Positions 1-7,392 of a stretch of DNA of 64,000 nucleotides are shown here, piece by piece; within the stretch, counting starts at the first letter, position 1; each line of letters begins with the position of its first letter. A program made the translations under genes and the position numbers. Origin of the DNA: JBGSMF01 sp964651475 (GTDB taxonomy: Bacteria; Chloroflexota; Anaerolineae; Fen-1058); NCBI GenBank assembly GCA_964651475.1, contig CAZYXV010000017.1:28396-92395 (forward strand), read 5' to 3'. The notes under the pieces are model-generated. The model searched no databases. It was not told the origin of the DNA and was given only the letters and a program-made list of their open reading frames with translations.

Positions 1-67
1 AGGCTAATGCCGCCAGGACGAGCACTATCACAACGAGCGTAATAACGCGCTGCGATTTGTTAATCAT
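1..67 (-). CDS. N-terminus of a membrane-anchored protein (partial)
   Basis: The gene runs off the left edge, so only the first 22 codons are present. The reading starts at ATG (67-65) with a clear AGGAGA ribosome binding site 6 bases upstream. The visible peptide starts MINKSQRV and continues into a run of V, I, L and A residues. That pattern is a membrane anchor or signal peptide: two positive residues, then a hydrophobic stretch of at least 14 residues. The function cannot be named from this fragment. It lies downstream of the tRNA cluster on the same strand, separated from it by a terminator. Confidence 0.6.
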   Translation of the reverse strand, partial: MINKSQRVITLVVIVLVLAALA

Positions 68-83
68 CGTATCTCTCCTGATT

Positions 84-110
84 ATAAAAAAACTCCACGC
101 GGGTGGAGTT
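84..110 (-). terminator. Rho-independent terminator behind the tRNA cluster
   Basis: Read on the minus strand, an 8-bp stem (AACTCCAC pairing with GTGGAGTT) is followed directly by a run of T. It lies just past the 3' end of tRNA-Arg and before the next minus-strand gene, so it probably ends the tRNA transcript. Confidence 0.8.
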
Positions 111-114
111 CCTG

Positions 115-186
115 TACCCCTGCCAGGAATTGAACCTGGGTCTCAGCCTCCGCAGGGCTGCGCTCTATCCGCTGAGCTACAGGGGC
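115..186 (-). tRNA. tRNA-Arg (anticodon GCG)
   Basis: A full cloverleaf can be drawn: acceptor GCCCCTG/CAGGGGT with one G-T pair at the end, a D arm with GCTC/GAGC, anticodon stem CAGCC/GGCTG with loop CTGCGGA, and T stem CCAGG/CCTGG. The anticodon is GCG, reading CGC and CGU arginine codons. Most bacteria serve this box with an ACG anticodon edited to inosine, so GCG is less common. The 3' CCA is not encoded. It is the last gene of a three-tRNA minus-strand cluster. Confidence 0.93.
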
Positions 187-204
187 ATGTAGTATGCGAG
201 CTAA

Positions 205-298
205 TGGCGGGGAGACAGGGATTCGAACCCTGGGAGGAGTTATTAGACCCCTCAACCGCTTAGCAGGCGGCTCCAATCGTCCACTCTGGCATCTCCCC
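205..298 (-). tRNA. tRNA-Ser (anticodon GCT)
   Basis: Acceptor stem GGGGAGA/TCTCCCC, anticodon stem GCCGC/GCGGT around loop CTGCTAA, a long class II variable arm, and T arm CAGGG/CCCTG. The anticodon GCT reads AGC and AGU serine codons. Discriminator G is followed by an encoded CCA (205-207), unlike the two neighbouring tRNAs. Confidence 0.95.
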
Positions 299-329
299 GG
301 ACTTGTAACCACGCGCCAATGGCAAGCAG

Positions 330-414
330 CGGAGGGAGAGGGATTCGAACCCCCGGTGACTTGCGCCACAACGGTTTTCAAGACCGCCGCCATAGTCCAC
401 TCGGCCATCCCTCC
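330..414 (-). tRNA. tRNA-Ser (anticodon TGA)
   Basis: Acceptor stem GGAGGGA/TCCCTCC, anticodon loop CTTGAAA giving anticodon TGA (UCA and related serine codons), a long variable arm and a standard T loop. The discriminator is G and CCA is not encoded. It is the first gene of the minus-strand tRNA cluster. Confidence 0.95.
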
Positions 415-539
415 ATCGCGGGTTACTCCCCCCGCAAGGAGCTAGTATACCACGCTGGCAAAGACATGTCAAACAAGTCGGACAAGTAGCACACTGTATC
501 CCCTCACATTCGACACTACCCCCCGGCGAGAAAATTTTG

Positions 540-545
540 TATAAT
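540..545 (+). promoter_or_regulatory. -10 hexamer of the aminotransferase operon
   Basis: A perfect TATAAT lies 31 bases before the chosen ATG of the aminotransferase gene. No good -35 hexamer stands at the usual spacing. A TTG start at 537 would overlap this hexamer, which argues against the longer reading of the gene. Confidence 0.5.
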
Positions 546-575
546 TGTTCCACAATTTCGACGCGAGGTTTTATC

Positions 576-1910
576 ATGTCTGATTTTCCCCTTGATCCGC
601 AAACTGCCGAAGCGTGGCGCGCTGAGGAAAAAGCGCACGTGCTCCATACGTGGTGCATCCAATCGCAGTGGAACGCGCCCACGGTTGTGGGCGGCCAGGG
701 CGCGTGGTTCTGGGACGATCAGGGACGCCGCTATCTGGACATGAGCGCGCAGGCCGAATGTAATCACCTGGGGCACAATCACCCGGCCATTATTCAGGCC
801 ATCAAGCGGCAAGTGGATGACGTGTGTTTTGTCACCAGCGGGTGGGGCAGCCGCCCGCGCGCCCAATTGGCGGCCAAACTGGTCGCGCGCGCGCAGCTCT
901 CGAAGGTGTTTTTCACGTTAGGCGGTGCCGAAGCGAACGAGAACGCGATCAAGATGGCGCGTTGGGCCACGGGCCGCTTCAAGGTCGTCACGCGCCATCG
1001 CTCGTATCACGGCGCCACGTCTGGCGCGATGGAACTGTCTGGCGATAATCGGGGCTGGAATTATGCGCCCGGCATGCCGGGCGTCGTGCACGCGCTGCCG
1101 CCTTATTGTTACCGCTGCCCGCTCGGACTGGCCTACCCGGCGTGCGATGTTCGCTGCGCCCGGCACGTGGCAGAGTTGATCGAGTGGGAAGGCCCGCACA
1201 CGGTGGCGGCTGTGCTGGTCGAGCCGGCCGCCGGCACCAACGGCGTCAGCGCGCCGCCCGAATACTGGCCGCGCTTGCGCCAGGTGTGTGATGCGTATGA
1301 CGTGCTGTTGATCGCCGACGAGGTGATGTCTGGTTTTGGGCGCACCGGCGCGTGGTTCAGCTGGCAGCGCAGTGGCGGAGCGCCGGATATGATGACGCTG
1401 GCCAAAGGCCTGACCGGCGCGCACTTGCCGCTGGGCGCCGTGGTCGTGAACGAGCGCGTGGCTGACTATTTTGAAGAGCACGTGCTGGAAACCGGCCTGA
1501 CGTATAGCGGCCACCCGGTGAGTTGCGCGGCGGGACTGGCGGCGGTGGAAACCTACGAACGCGAAGGATTGATCGAGCGGAGCCGAGAGTTGGGGGCGTG
1601 GATGCACGGCCAGCTGGCCGAGATGGCCGAGGGCCATCCGTGCATAGGCGACGTGCGAGGGGAGGGGTTGTTTGCGCAGGTCGAGCTGGTCAAGCATCGC
1701 GCCACGCGCGAACCGCTGGCGGCCTGGCCCCAGATGCCCCCCTCGCTCAAAAAGCTGGTTGCCGAAGGGCGCAAACGCGGGGTCAATTTTGCCGCGCGCG
1801 GCAACCTGATCATTATCTGCCCGCCGCTGATTATTGGGCAAAGCGACCTGGCGATGGCCTTGGGCGTGCTCGACGATTTGCTGGGCGGGATAGATAAAGA
1901 ATTGGAATGA
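576..1910 (+). CDS. Class III PLP-dependent aminotransferase
   Basis: This 444-residue protein transfers an amino group from an omega-amino compound to a keto acid, using pyridoxal phosphate. The fold-type I class III signature is present: the cofactor-binding Asp lies in IADEVMSGFGRTG (D248) and the PLP lysine in TLAKGLTG (K277). I chose the ATG at 576 because GAGG stands about 8 bases upstream; a TTG 13 codons earlier lies in the promoter. The aldehyde dehydrogenase gene starts 6 bases after the stop. Together the two would turn an omega-amino acid or diamine into a carboxylic acid by way of a semialdehyde. Substrate is not determinable; 4-aminobutyrate, 5-aminovalerate, beta-alanine and taurine are all possible. 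Confidence 0.9.
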   Translation: MSDFPLDPQTAEAWRAEEKAHVLHTWCIQSQWNAPTVVGGQGAWFWDDQGRRYLDMSAQAECNHLGHNHPAIIQAIKRQVDDVCFVTSGWGSRPRAQLAAKLVARAQLSKVFFTLGGAEANENAIKMARWATGRFKVVTRHRSYHGATSGAMELSGDNRGWNYAPGMPGVVHALPPYCYRCPLGLAYPACDVRCARHVAELIEWEGPHTVAAVLVEPAAGTNGVSAPPEYWPRLRQVCDAYDVLLIADEVMSGFGRTGAWFSWQRSGGAPDMMTLAKGLTGAHLPLGAVVVNERVADYFEEHVLETGLTYSGHPVSCAAGLAAVETYEREGLIERSRELGAWMHGQLAEMAEGHPCIGDVRGEGLFAQVELVKHRATREPLAAWPQMPPSLKKLVAEGRKRGVNFAARGNLIIICPPLIIGQSDLAMALGVLDDLLGGIDKELE

Positions 1911-1916
1911 TGTCAC

Positions 1917-3557
1917 ATGGCAATCGGGAAAACGTCTGCCTGCAAGATCAAGCCCCCTAAAGCGGCGGTCAAAAAGGCCGCATCCAAGAAATTAAAAATC
2001 ACGTATGCCACGCTGGGTATGCCCAGTTCCGAGTTGCACGACCGCTTCGACCAGGCTTTGGAGCGCGTGAAAGGCCGGTTGGGGCAAACGCATCCCATGT
2101 TCATTGGCGGGCGGCCCGTGCTGAGCGACGAGACGTACCCGGACCACAGCCCCATCAATCACGATTGGATATTGGGCGCTTTTCAAAAGGGCGCGGCCCG
2201 GCATGCGCACCATGCGCTGGCGGCGGCGCGCGAGGCCGCTTTGGCGTGGAGCGCCACACCGTGGAGAGAGCGCGTCAGGCTTGTGCGTCAGGTGGCCGCC
2301 CTGCTGGAAAAGCGCATCTACGACCTGAGCGCCTTGTTGAGTTTGGAGGTGGGCAAGAACCGGCTGGAAGCTATCGGCGACGTGCAGGAAACAGCCGACG
2401 CGATTTATTATTATTGCGAGCAGATGAAGGCGAACGGCGGCTTTATCAAGCCGATGGGCAGGGAATCGCCCAGGCACTTGAACCTGAGTGTGCTGCGTCC
2501 CTATGGCGTGTGGGTGGTGATCAGCCCGTTCAATTTCCCGTTCTCGTTGGCGGGGGGGCCGGTGGGCGCGGCTTTGCTGACCGGCAATACGGTGGTGTTT
2601 AAACCGGCGAGCGATACGCCGTATGCCGGGATGGAACTGGCGCGTTGCTTCTTGGATGCCGGCTTGCCGGAGGGCGTGTTTAATTTTATCACCGGCCCCG
2701 GCGGCACACTCGGACAGGCTCTGATCACCAGCCCCGACGTGGATGGCCTGACGTTCATCGGCAGCTATGACGTGGGCACGCACGTTTATTGCACGTTTAC
2801 AGGCTGCGCGGCGGGGCGCTATCCGCGCCCCTGCATCGTCGAAATGAGCGGCAAAAATCCGGCCGTCATCAGCCGCCAGGCCGACCTGAATAGCGCGGCG
2901 ATGGGGGTGATGCGCAGCGCGTTTGGGCTGCAAGGCCAAAAGTGCAGCGCGTGCTCGCGCATCCTGGTCGAACGCCCGGTCAAAGAGGCCTTTACTCAAA
3001 AGCTGGTGGAGATGGTCGAACACATGCGCATCGGCGATCCTACGCAGCGCGACGTATGGCTGGGGCCGGTCATCAACCAAAAAGCCTATGCAGAGTATAT
3101 GGACTATTGCGAGGAACTTTCACACGCTGGTAAAATTTTGATCGGAGGGCGCTATCTGACTGACGGCGAGTTGAACAAGGGCTATTTTTGCGCGCCGACG
3201 ATCGTGGACGATTTGCCGCTGGATCACCCTTTGTGGAAGAAGGAAATGTTTTTGCCCATCACGGCCATAGCGGCGTTGGATAGCCTGGAAGACGCTATGC
3301 GCTATGCCAACGACACAGAGTATGGCTTGACGGCGGGCTTTTATAGCTCTGACCCGGCCGAGATAGAGTGGTTTTTCGATAACATTCAGGCCGGTGTGAC
3401 CTATGTCAATCGCCAGGCCGGCGCGACGACGGGCGCCTGGCCCGGCTATCAACCGTTCGGCGGGTGGAAAGGCTCTGGCAGCACCGGCAAGGCCGGGGGC
3501 GGCTTGTATTATTTGCAGCAATACATGCACGAACAGAGCCGAACCGTCATCAAATAA
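1917..3557 (+). CDS. Aldehyde dehydrogenase, glutamate-semialdehyde (PruA-like) type
   Basis: This 546-residue NAD(P)-dependent aldehyde dehydrogenase should oxidise the semialdehyde made by the preceding aminotransferase. Visible active-site elements are the general base Glu in VEMSGKN (E309) and the nucleophile Cys in GLQGQKCSACS (C343). The sequence around them resembles 1-pyrroline-5-carboxylate dehydrogenases more than succinate-semialdehyde dehydrogenases. The N-terminus carries about 27 Lys- and Ala-rich residues that look dispensable, so a later start is possible. The gene is 6 bases behind the aminotransferase and is surely cotranscribed. Family is certain, substrate is inferred. Confidence 0.9.
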   Translation: MAIGKTSACKIKPPKAAVKKAASKKLKITYATLGMPSSELHDRFDQALERVKGRLGQTHPMFIGGRPVLSDETYPDHSPINHDWILGAFQKGAARHAHHALAAAREAALAWSATPWRERVRLVRQVAALLEKRIYDLSALLSLEVGKNRLEAIGDVQETADAIYYYCEQMKANGGFIKPMGRESPRHLNLSVLRPYGVWVVISPFNFPFSLAGGPVGAALLTGNTVVFKPASDTPYAGMELARCFLDAGLPEGVFNFITGPGGTLGQALITSPDVDGLTFIGSYDVGTHVYCTFTGCAAGRYPRPCIVEMSGKNPAVISRQADLNSAAMGVMRSAFGLQGQKCSACSRILVERPVKEAFTQKLVEMVEHMRIGDPTQRDVWLGPVINQKAYAEYMDYCEELSHAGKILIGGRYLTDGELNKGYFCAPTIVDDLPLDHPLWKKEMFLPITAIAALDSLEDAMRYANDTEYGLTAGFYSSDPAEIEWFFDNIQAGVTYVNRQAGATTGAWPGYQPFGGWKGSGSTGKAGGGLYYLQQYMHEQSRTVIK

Positions 3558-3563
3558 AGCCAT

Positions 3564-3645
3564 TGTAACTACCCAGCCGCGCTCACCGCGCCGGGGACGG
3601 CGCGGCCAGTAACGCCCGCCGAGGACGGCGGGCTGAGCAGTTACA
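3564..3645. repeat. Palindromic element with TGTAACT-type inverted ends
   Basis: An 82-bp element between two operon genes. The ends are inverted (TGTAACTACCCAGC and the complement TGTAACTGCTCAGC, two mismatches). Inside are two GC-rich hairpins, CCGCGCC/GGCGCGG and GCCCGCC/GGCGGGC, each with a GGAC-containing loop. The element at 39303-39415 has the same end sequence, so this may be a small non-autonomous mobile family. In the operon it could act as a transcript-stabilising hairpin. Confidence 0.6.
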
Positions 3646-3682
3646 AGCCATCATCAAAAAAACAAGCGAGGCGAAGAGAGAC

Positions 3683-4429
3683 ATGAATGACTTGCCTGAC
3701 CTCAAGGGGCTAGTGTTTGAAAGTTTTGGATGCCGCTTGCTCGGGGCGCTGTACTGCGCTGGCGGACCCGGCCTACACCCTACCGCCGTGCTGTTGCACG
3801 GCGTCCCCGGCCTGGAAAAGAACACTGATCTGGCGTATGCTTTGCAAGAAGAGGGATGGAACACGTTGATTTTTCATTATCGCGGCTGCTGGGGCAGCGA
3901 GGGCGATTATACCATGGCGGGTATGCCAGACGACGTGTGCGAGGCCGTGCAACACGTGACGTGCGGGCGATACCCGGTTGACCCCCAGCGTATCGCCGTC
4001 ATCGGTCACGGCCTGGGGGGATGGGCGGCGCTCGTGGCAGCCAGCCGCGAGCACAGCGTGCGGGCCGTCGTCACGTTGAGCGGCGTGGTCAATACGCGCA
4101 CGGCCTTGATTTCGGAACAGGCTACCGATGGGTGGGTGCATTTTTTGCGCGGCGCGATCAGCCGGGGACTGCAGAGCCAGTGGCGCGCGTTGGGTGCGAT
4201 GTATAACCCGGTGGATTTGATCGCCGATATCGAGCCTCGTCCCATGCTCATCATTCACGGCACGGCCGATACCGTCGTACCGCCCAGCCAGGCGTTGGAA
4301 TTCAAGCAATGCGCCAGCGAAGACGCCGAGTTGTTCTTGATTGAAGGCGCTGATCACGGCTACGTGGGATATCGCCGGCAACTGGCCGTCAAGGTTGTTT
4401 CGTGGCTCAACAAGAATTTGCAATCATGA
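3683..4429 (+). CDS. Alpha/beta-hydrolase-fold protein with Ser-to-Gly nucleophile position
   Basis: The 248-residue protein has the alpha/beta hydrolase fold: an oxyanion region around LLHGVPGLEKN, a nucleophile elbow, an acid loop HGTADTVVPP and a late histidine in EGADHGYVG. The elbow reads GHGLGG where active members have GHSxGG, so the nucleophile serine is a glycine, encoded GGC. The acid and histidine are kept. The protein may be inactive as a serine hydrolase, bind a ligand or use another mechanism. The next gene starts just after its stop, so it belongs to the aminotransferase and CoA-transferase operon. Confidence 0.8.
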   Translation: MNDLPDLKGLVFESFGCRLLGALYCAGGPGLHPTAVLLHGVPGLEKNTDLAYALQEEGWNTLIFHYRGCWGSEGDYTMAGMPDDVCEAVQHVTCGRYPVDPQRIAVIGHGLGGWAALVAASREHSVRAVVTLSGVVNTRTALISEQATDGWVHFLRGAISRGLQSQWRALGAMYNPVDLIADIEPRPMLIIHGTADTVVPPSQALEFKQCASEDAELFLIEGADHGYVGYRRQLAVKVVSWLNKNLQS

Positions 4430-4440
4430 GGATACCAGAT

Positions 4441-5346
4441 ATGACTAAAGTAATGACTCTTTCTGATGCTATTGCCCAATTTGTCCACGATGGCGATTGC
4501 GTGTACGCCGCCGGGTTCACGCACCTCATCCCGTTTGGGGCGGCGCACGAGATCATCCGCCAGCGCAAGCGCGATCTGATCCTGGCGCGCGCCACGCCCG
4601 ACTTGATTTACGATACGATGGTGGCGGCCGGCTGCGCCCGCAAGCTCATCTTTTCGTGGGCGGGCAACCCGGGGGTGGGCATGCTGCGCCCTGTGCGCAA
4701 AGCGATCGAATCCGGCCAGGTGGAGATTGAAGAATACGGCCATTTTGCCACCATCACGCGCCTGACGGCCGGCGCGGCGGGTTTGCCCTTTTTGCCGATG
4801 AAATCCACCGCGCTGCGCGACTTGCCCGCCGCCAACCCGCAATACAAGACGGTCAAGTGCCCCTACACCGGCGAAGAGTTGACCACCGTCCCGGCGCTCA
4901 ATCCCGACGTAGCCATTGTCCACGTCCAACGCGCCGATAGCAGGGGCAACGCGCAAATCTGGGGCATCATCGGCGAGCAGAAAGAGGCCGCCTTTGCCGC
5001 CAGCCGCGTGATCGTGACGTGCGAAGAGCTTGTGGACGAGAGCGTGATTCGCGGCGATCCCAATCGCACCATCATCCCCGATTTCGTGGTGAGCGCCGTG
5101 TGCCAGGTGCCGTATTGCTGCCATCCCTCGTATGCGCAAGGGTATTACGACCGCGATAATCCATTCTACATCGAGTGGGACAAAATCACGTCCGACGAAA
5201 CGGCGACCCAAAAGTGGCTGGACGAATGGGTGTACGGCGTCGAGGATCGCAACGAGTATTGGCAAAAGCTGGGTGAAGAAGCGCACAAGCGATTGGCGGT
5301 TGCGCCCAGGTACAGCCAGCCGGTGAATTACGGGAGTTTTGATTAA
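4441..5346 (+). CDS. CoA-transferase subunit alpha (family I, glutaconate CoA-transferase-like)
   Basis: This is the alpha subunit of a family I CoA-transferase, which moves CoA from one acyl-CoA to a free acid. The N-terminal part (VMTLSDAIAQFVHDGDCVYAAG) and the overall 301-residue length fit the glutaconate CoA-transferase A / IpdA group. I chose ATG 4441 because GAGGA stands about 8 bases upstream; an ATG at 4426 would overlap the preceding stop. The beta subunit is not next in line: a toxin-antitoxin pair sits between (5350-6353). The expected role is to activate the acid made by the upstream aminotransferase and dehydrogenase. The actual substrate is unknown. Confidence 0.85.
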   Translation: MTKVMTLSDAIAQFVHDGDCVYAAGFTHLIPFGAAHEIIRQRKRDLILARATPDLIYDTMVAAGCARKLIFSWAGNPGVGMLRPVRKAIESGQVEIEEYGHFATITRLTAGAAGLPFLPMKSTALRDLPAANPQYKTVKCPYTGEELTTVPALNPDVAIVHVQRADSRGNAQIWGIIGEQKEAAFAASRVIVTCEELVDESVIRGDPNRTIIPDFVVSAVCQVPYCCHPSYAQGYYDRDNPFYIEWDKITSDETATQKWLDEWVYGVEDRNEYWQKLGEEAHKRLAVAPRYSQPVNYGSFD

Positions 5347-5349
5347 GGC

Positions 5350-5676
5350 GTGAAACTTAAAACGTCAAACGTGAAGCGTGAATTGCCCGAATCCACCGCT
5401 TGGCTGTTCCCGGAATACGAGTTTGGCCGGATGGATGATGAAGGCTACGCCAACGTGATTATCGAGCGCATCCTGGAACACGGGACGTGGGATGAGCTTC
5501 GCTGGTTGTTTGCGCGTTACGGTCGCAAGCGTGTGACCGCGTGGGTGCGTCAGTATGGGTATCGTGGGCTATCGCCTCATGCTTTCAACTATTGGCGATG
5601 GGTGTTGGGAGTTAAACGATTCAAGTTGCCGCCGTGGGGGCGTGTCAAGCCAATATTTTGGGATCAGCCGAGATGA
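5350..5676 (+). CDS. DUF6922-like antitoxin partner of an AbiEii-type toxin
   Basis: A 108-residue protein with GTG start directly behind the CoA-transferase alpha gene. The conserved block (ILEHGTWDELRWLFARYG followed by LSPHAFNYWRWVLG) matches the small DUF6922-type partner that typically precedes nucleotidyltransferase toxins. It probably neutralises or represses the toxin. Its TGA stop overlaps the toxin's ATG (ATGA at 5673-5676), giving translational coupling. No strong ribosome binding site precedes the GTG, so it may rely on coupling to the gene before it. Assignment is from family resemblance and context. Confidence 0.7.
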   Translation: MKLKTSNVKRELPESTAWLFPEYEFGRMDDEGYANVIIERILEHGTWDELRWLFARYGRKRVTAWVRQYGYRGLSPHAFNYWRWVLGVKRFKLPPWGRVKPIFWDQPR

Positions 5677-6353
5677 GTTGTCACTTTGAAGCGATCACGC
5701 CCGAGGCGCGACGCGCTTTGACGTTTCTCGCCCGACAGCCGTTTATCCGGCGTTTCTATCTGGGCGGCGGCACGGCGCTGGCGCTTCAACTGGGGCACCG
5801 AGTCTCGTATGACCTGGATTTCTTTTCGTGGGAAGACAAGCTGGAATTGGCCCAGCGCGCCGAGATTGCCGCCGCGCTGCACGAATCTGGCGAAGCAGAG
5901 ATCGGGACAGCCAGGGATGTGATGATCTTTGCTGCACTGATGAACGTCAAGGCTAGCTTTATTTATCAACACCATCCATTGCTCGAACCTACACTTGAAT
6001 TTGAGGGCATCCGGCTGGCTTCTATCACCGACATTGGGTTGATGAAGCTGGCGGCAATCAATGACCGGGGGACGCGCCGCGATTTTTTAGACCTGTATTG
6101 CATGCGCGGCGTTGCGCCGTTAGACAAATTAATAGAACTCGCGCCAAAAAAATATTACGACCGACCCGGCTTTACGGTGATTGCTGCGCGTGCACTGTGC
6201 TACTTTGAAGATGCTGAAAAGGATGCGCGGCCATTGACCATGCTCAAGCGGGTGCGCTGGGGTGACGTGAAAAGATATTGCATTCAAGGCGCGCGCCGGT
6301 TGACAGAACGTAATATTGGATTAAAAATTTCTAAGAGGAAGCGAACAAAATGA
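5673..6353 (+). CDS. AbiEii/AbiGii-family nucleotidyltransferase toxin
   Basis: This 226-residue protein has the nucleotidyltransferase signature YLGGGTALALQLGHR followed by SYDLDFFS, where the DxD-type aspartates bind metal and NTP. Known members of the family are toxins of type IV-like systems that modify tRNA acceptor ends or otherwise block translation and provide phage defence. Start ATG overlaps the stop of the DUF6922-like gene. Its own stop overlaps the start of CoA-transferase beta (ATGA at 6350-6353). The pair is thus seamlessly fitted into a metabolic operon, which is an unusual place. Base composition is similar to the neighbours. Confidence 0.8.
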   Translation: MSCHFEAITPEARRALTFLARQPFIRRFYLGGGTALALQLGHRVSYDLDFFSWEDKLELAQRAEIAAALHESGEAEIGTARDVMIFAALMNVKASFIYQHHPLLEPTLEFEGIRLASITDIGLMKLAAINDRGTRRDFLDLYCMRGVAPLDKLIELAPKKYYDRPGFTVIAARALCYFEDAEKDARPLTMLKRVRWGDVKRYCIQGARRLTERNIGLKISKRKRTK

Positions 6354-7120
6354 CAAATTATACCTCGACCGAAATGATGGTCGTCACCGCGGCGCGCTTG
6401 CTGCGCGATGGCGACGTGGTGTTCGTGGGCATTGGCCTGCCCAACCTGGCGTGCAATCTGGCGCTGCGCACGCACGCGCCCGCCATTACGATGATTTACG
6501 AGGCGGGCGTGATTGGCGCGCAGCCCAGGCGTTTGCCGCTTTCCATTGGCGATCCGACGCTGGTTTCCGGCGCGGCGGGGATTTGCTCGATGTACGAAAT
6601 TTTTTCGTTCTATCTCCAACGCGGCAAGATTGACGTGGGCTTTTTGGGCGGCGCGCAGATTGACAGGTATGGCAATATCAACGCCACCGTCATCGGCCCG
6701 TACCACAAGCCCAAGGTGCGCCTGCCCGGCGCGGGCGGCTCGGCGGAAATGGCTGCCTGGGCCAATCGCTGCTACCTCATCACGCCGCACCAGATTCGCC
6801 GCTTTCCCGAAAAGTGCGATTTTGCCACGTCGGTGGGATTTTTGGGCGGGCGCGCCGAGCGTGTGGCCTCCGGTGTGCGCGGAGGGGGACCGCTGGCGGC
6901 GGTGACGGATTTGGGCGTTTTGGAGCCGGACGAAAACGGCGAGCTGGTGCTCACTCACCTGCACCCCGGCGCCAAGGTTGAGGATGCCATCAAGAACACT
7001 GGCTGGCCGCTCAAGGTGGCCGCCAGCCTCAAGACGACCGAGCCGCCCACGGCGGAAGAAGTGCGCCTGCTGCGCGAGGAGCTCGACCCGCAGGGGATTT
7101 ATCTCAAGAGCAAGGGATGA
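6350..7120 (+). CDS. CoA-transferase subunit beta (family I, glutaconate CoA-transferase-like)
   Basis: The beta subunit carries the catalytic glutamate that forms the enzyme-CoA thioester. The likely residue is E51 in MIYEAGVIGA, which matches the position of the catalytic Glu in glutaconate CoA-transferase B. Other family blocks include VGIGLPNLACNLA near the N-terminus, and a glycine-rich GAGGSAEMAAWA segment. Length 256 residues is usual. Translation is coupled to the toxin gene by an ATGA overlap. It should pair with the subunit at 4441-5346. Whether the enzyme acts as transferase or, like IpdAB, as a ring-opening hydrolase cannot be told here. Confidence 0.87.
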   Translation: MTNYTSTEMMVVTAARLLRDGDVVFVGIGLPNLACNLALRTHAPAITMIYEAGVIGAQPRRLPLSIGDPTLVSGAAGICSMYEIFSFYLQRGKIDVGFLGGAQIDRYGNINATVIGPYHKPKVRLPGAGGSAEMAAWANRCYLITPHQIRRFPEKCDFATSVGFLGGRAERVASGVRGGGPLAAVTDLGVLEPDENGELVLTHLHPGAKVEDAIKNTGWPLKVAASLKTTEPPTAEEVRLLREELDPQGIYLKSKG

Positions 7121-7392
7121 AATGGGATAATTGGCCTTGATCATCGTTTCGGCCATTTTTACCGCAAGATGCACAAGTCGCCGAGTTTTCAATCTTGTCG
7201 GGTAGATTCCTCGCGGCTTGCCGCGTAATGAATTTTCGCTTATGATGGTGCATGAGCAAATTACTTTTTGATTTTCCTCTGCGTTCTCCGCGTCTCTGCT
7301 GTGCACTAGCGCCGTGTGGCCCACAGGATGACCGACGCCTGAAGGCTGAATGCTGAACGCTGACTGCTGACTGCGATTTCTAGCGAGGTAGT
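7121..7392. other. Intergenic stretch with degenerate repeat
   Basis: No gene is seen in these 272 bases. Around 7270-7310 lies a piece of the CTCTGCGTTCTCCGCGTC type repeat, related to the inverted repeat at 50003-50051. Near the end is a short direct repeat of the form GCTGAxxGCTGA. A weak ribosome binding site (GAGGTAGT) precedes the following gene. Confidence 0.5.

Noticed and set aside
918..3080. Long minus-strand frames opposite the aminotransferase and aldehyde dehydrogenase
   Set aside because: They show no recognisable domains and mirror the codon bias of the real genes on the plus strand.
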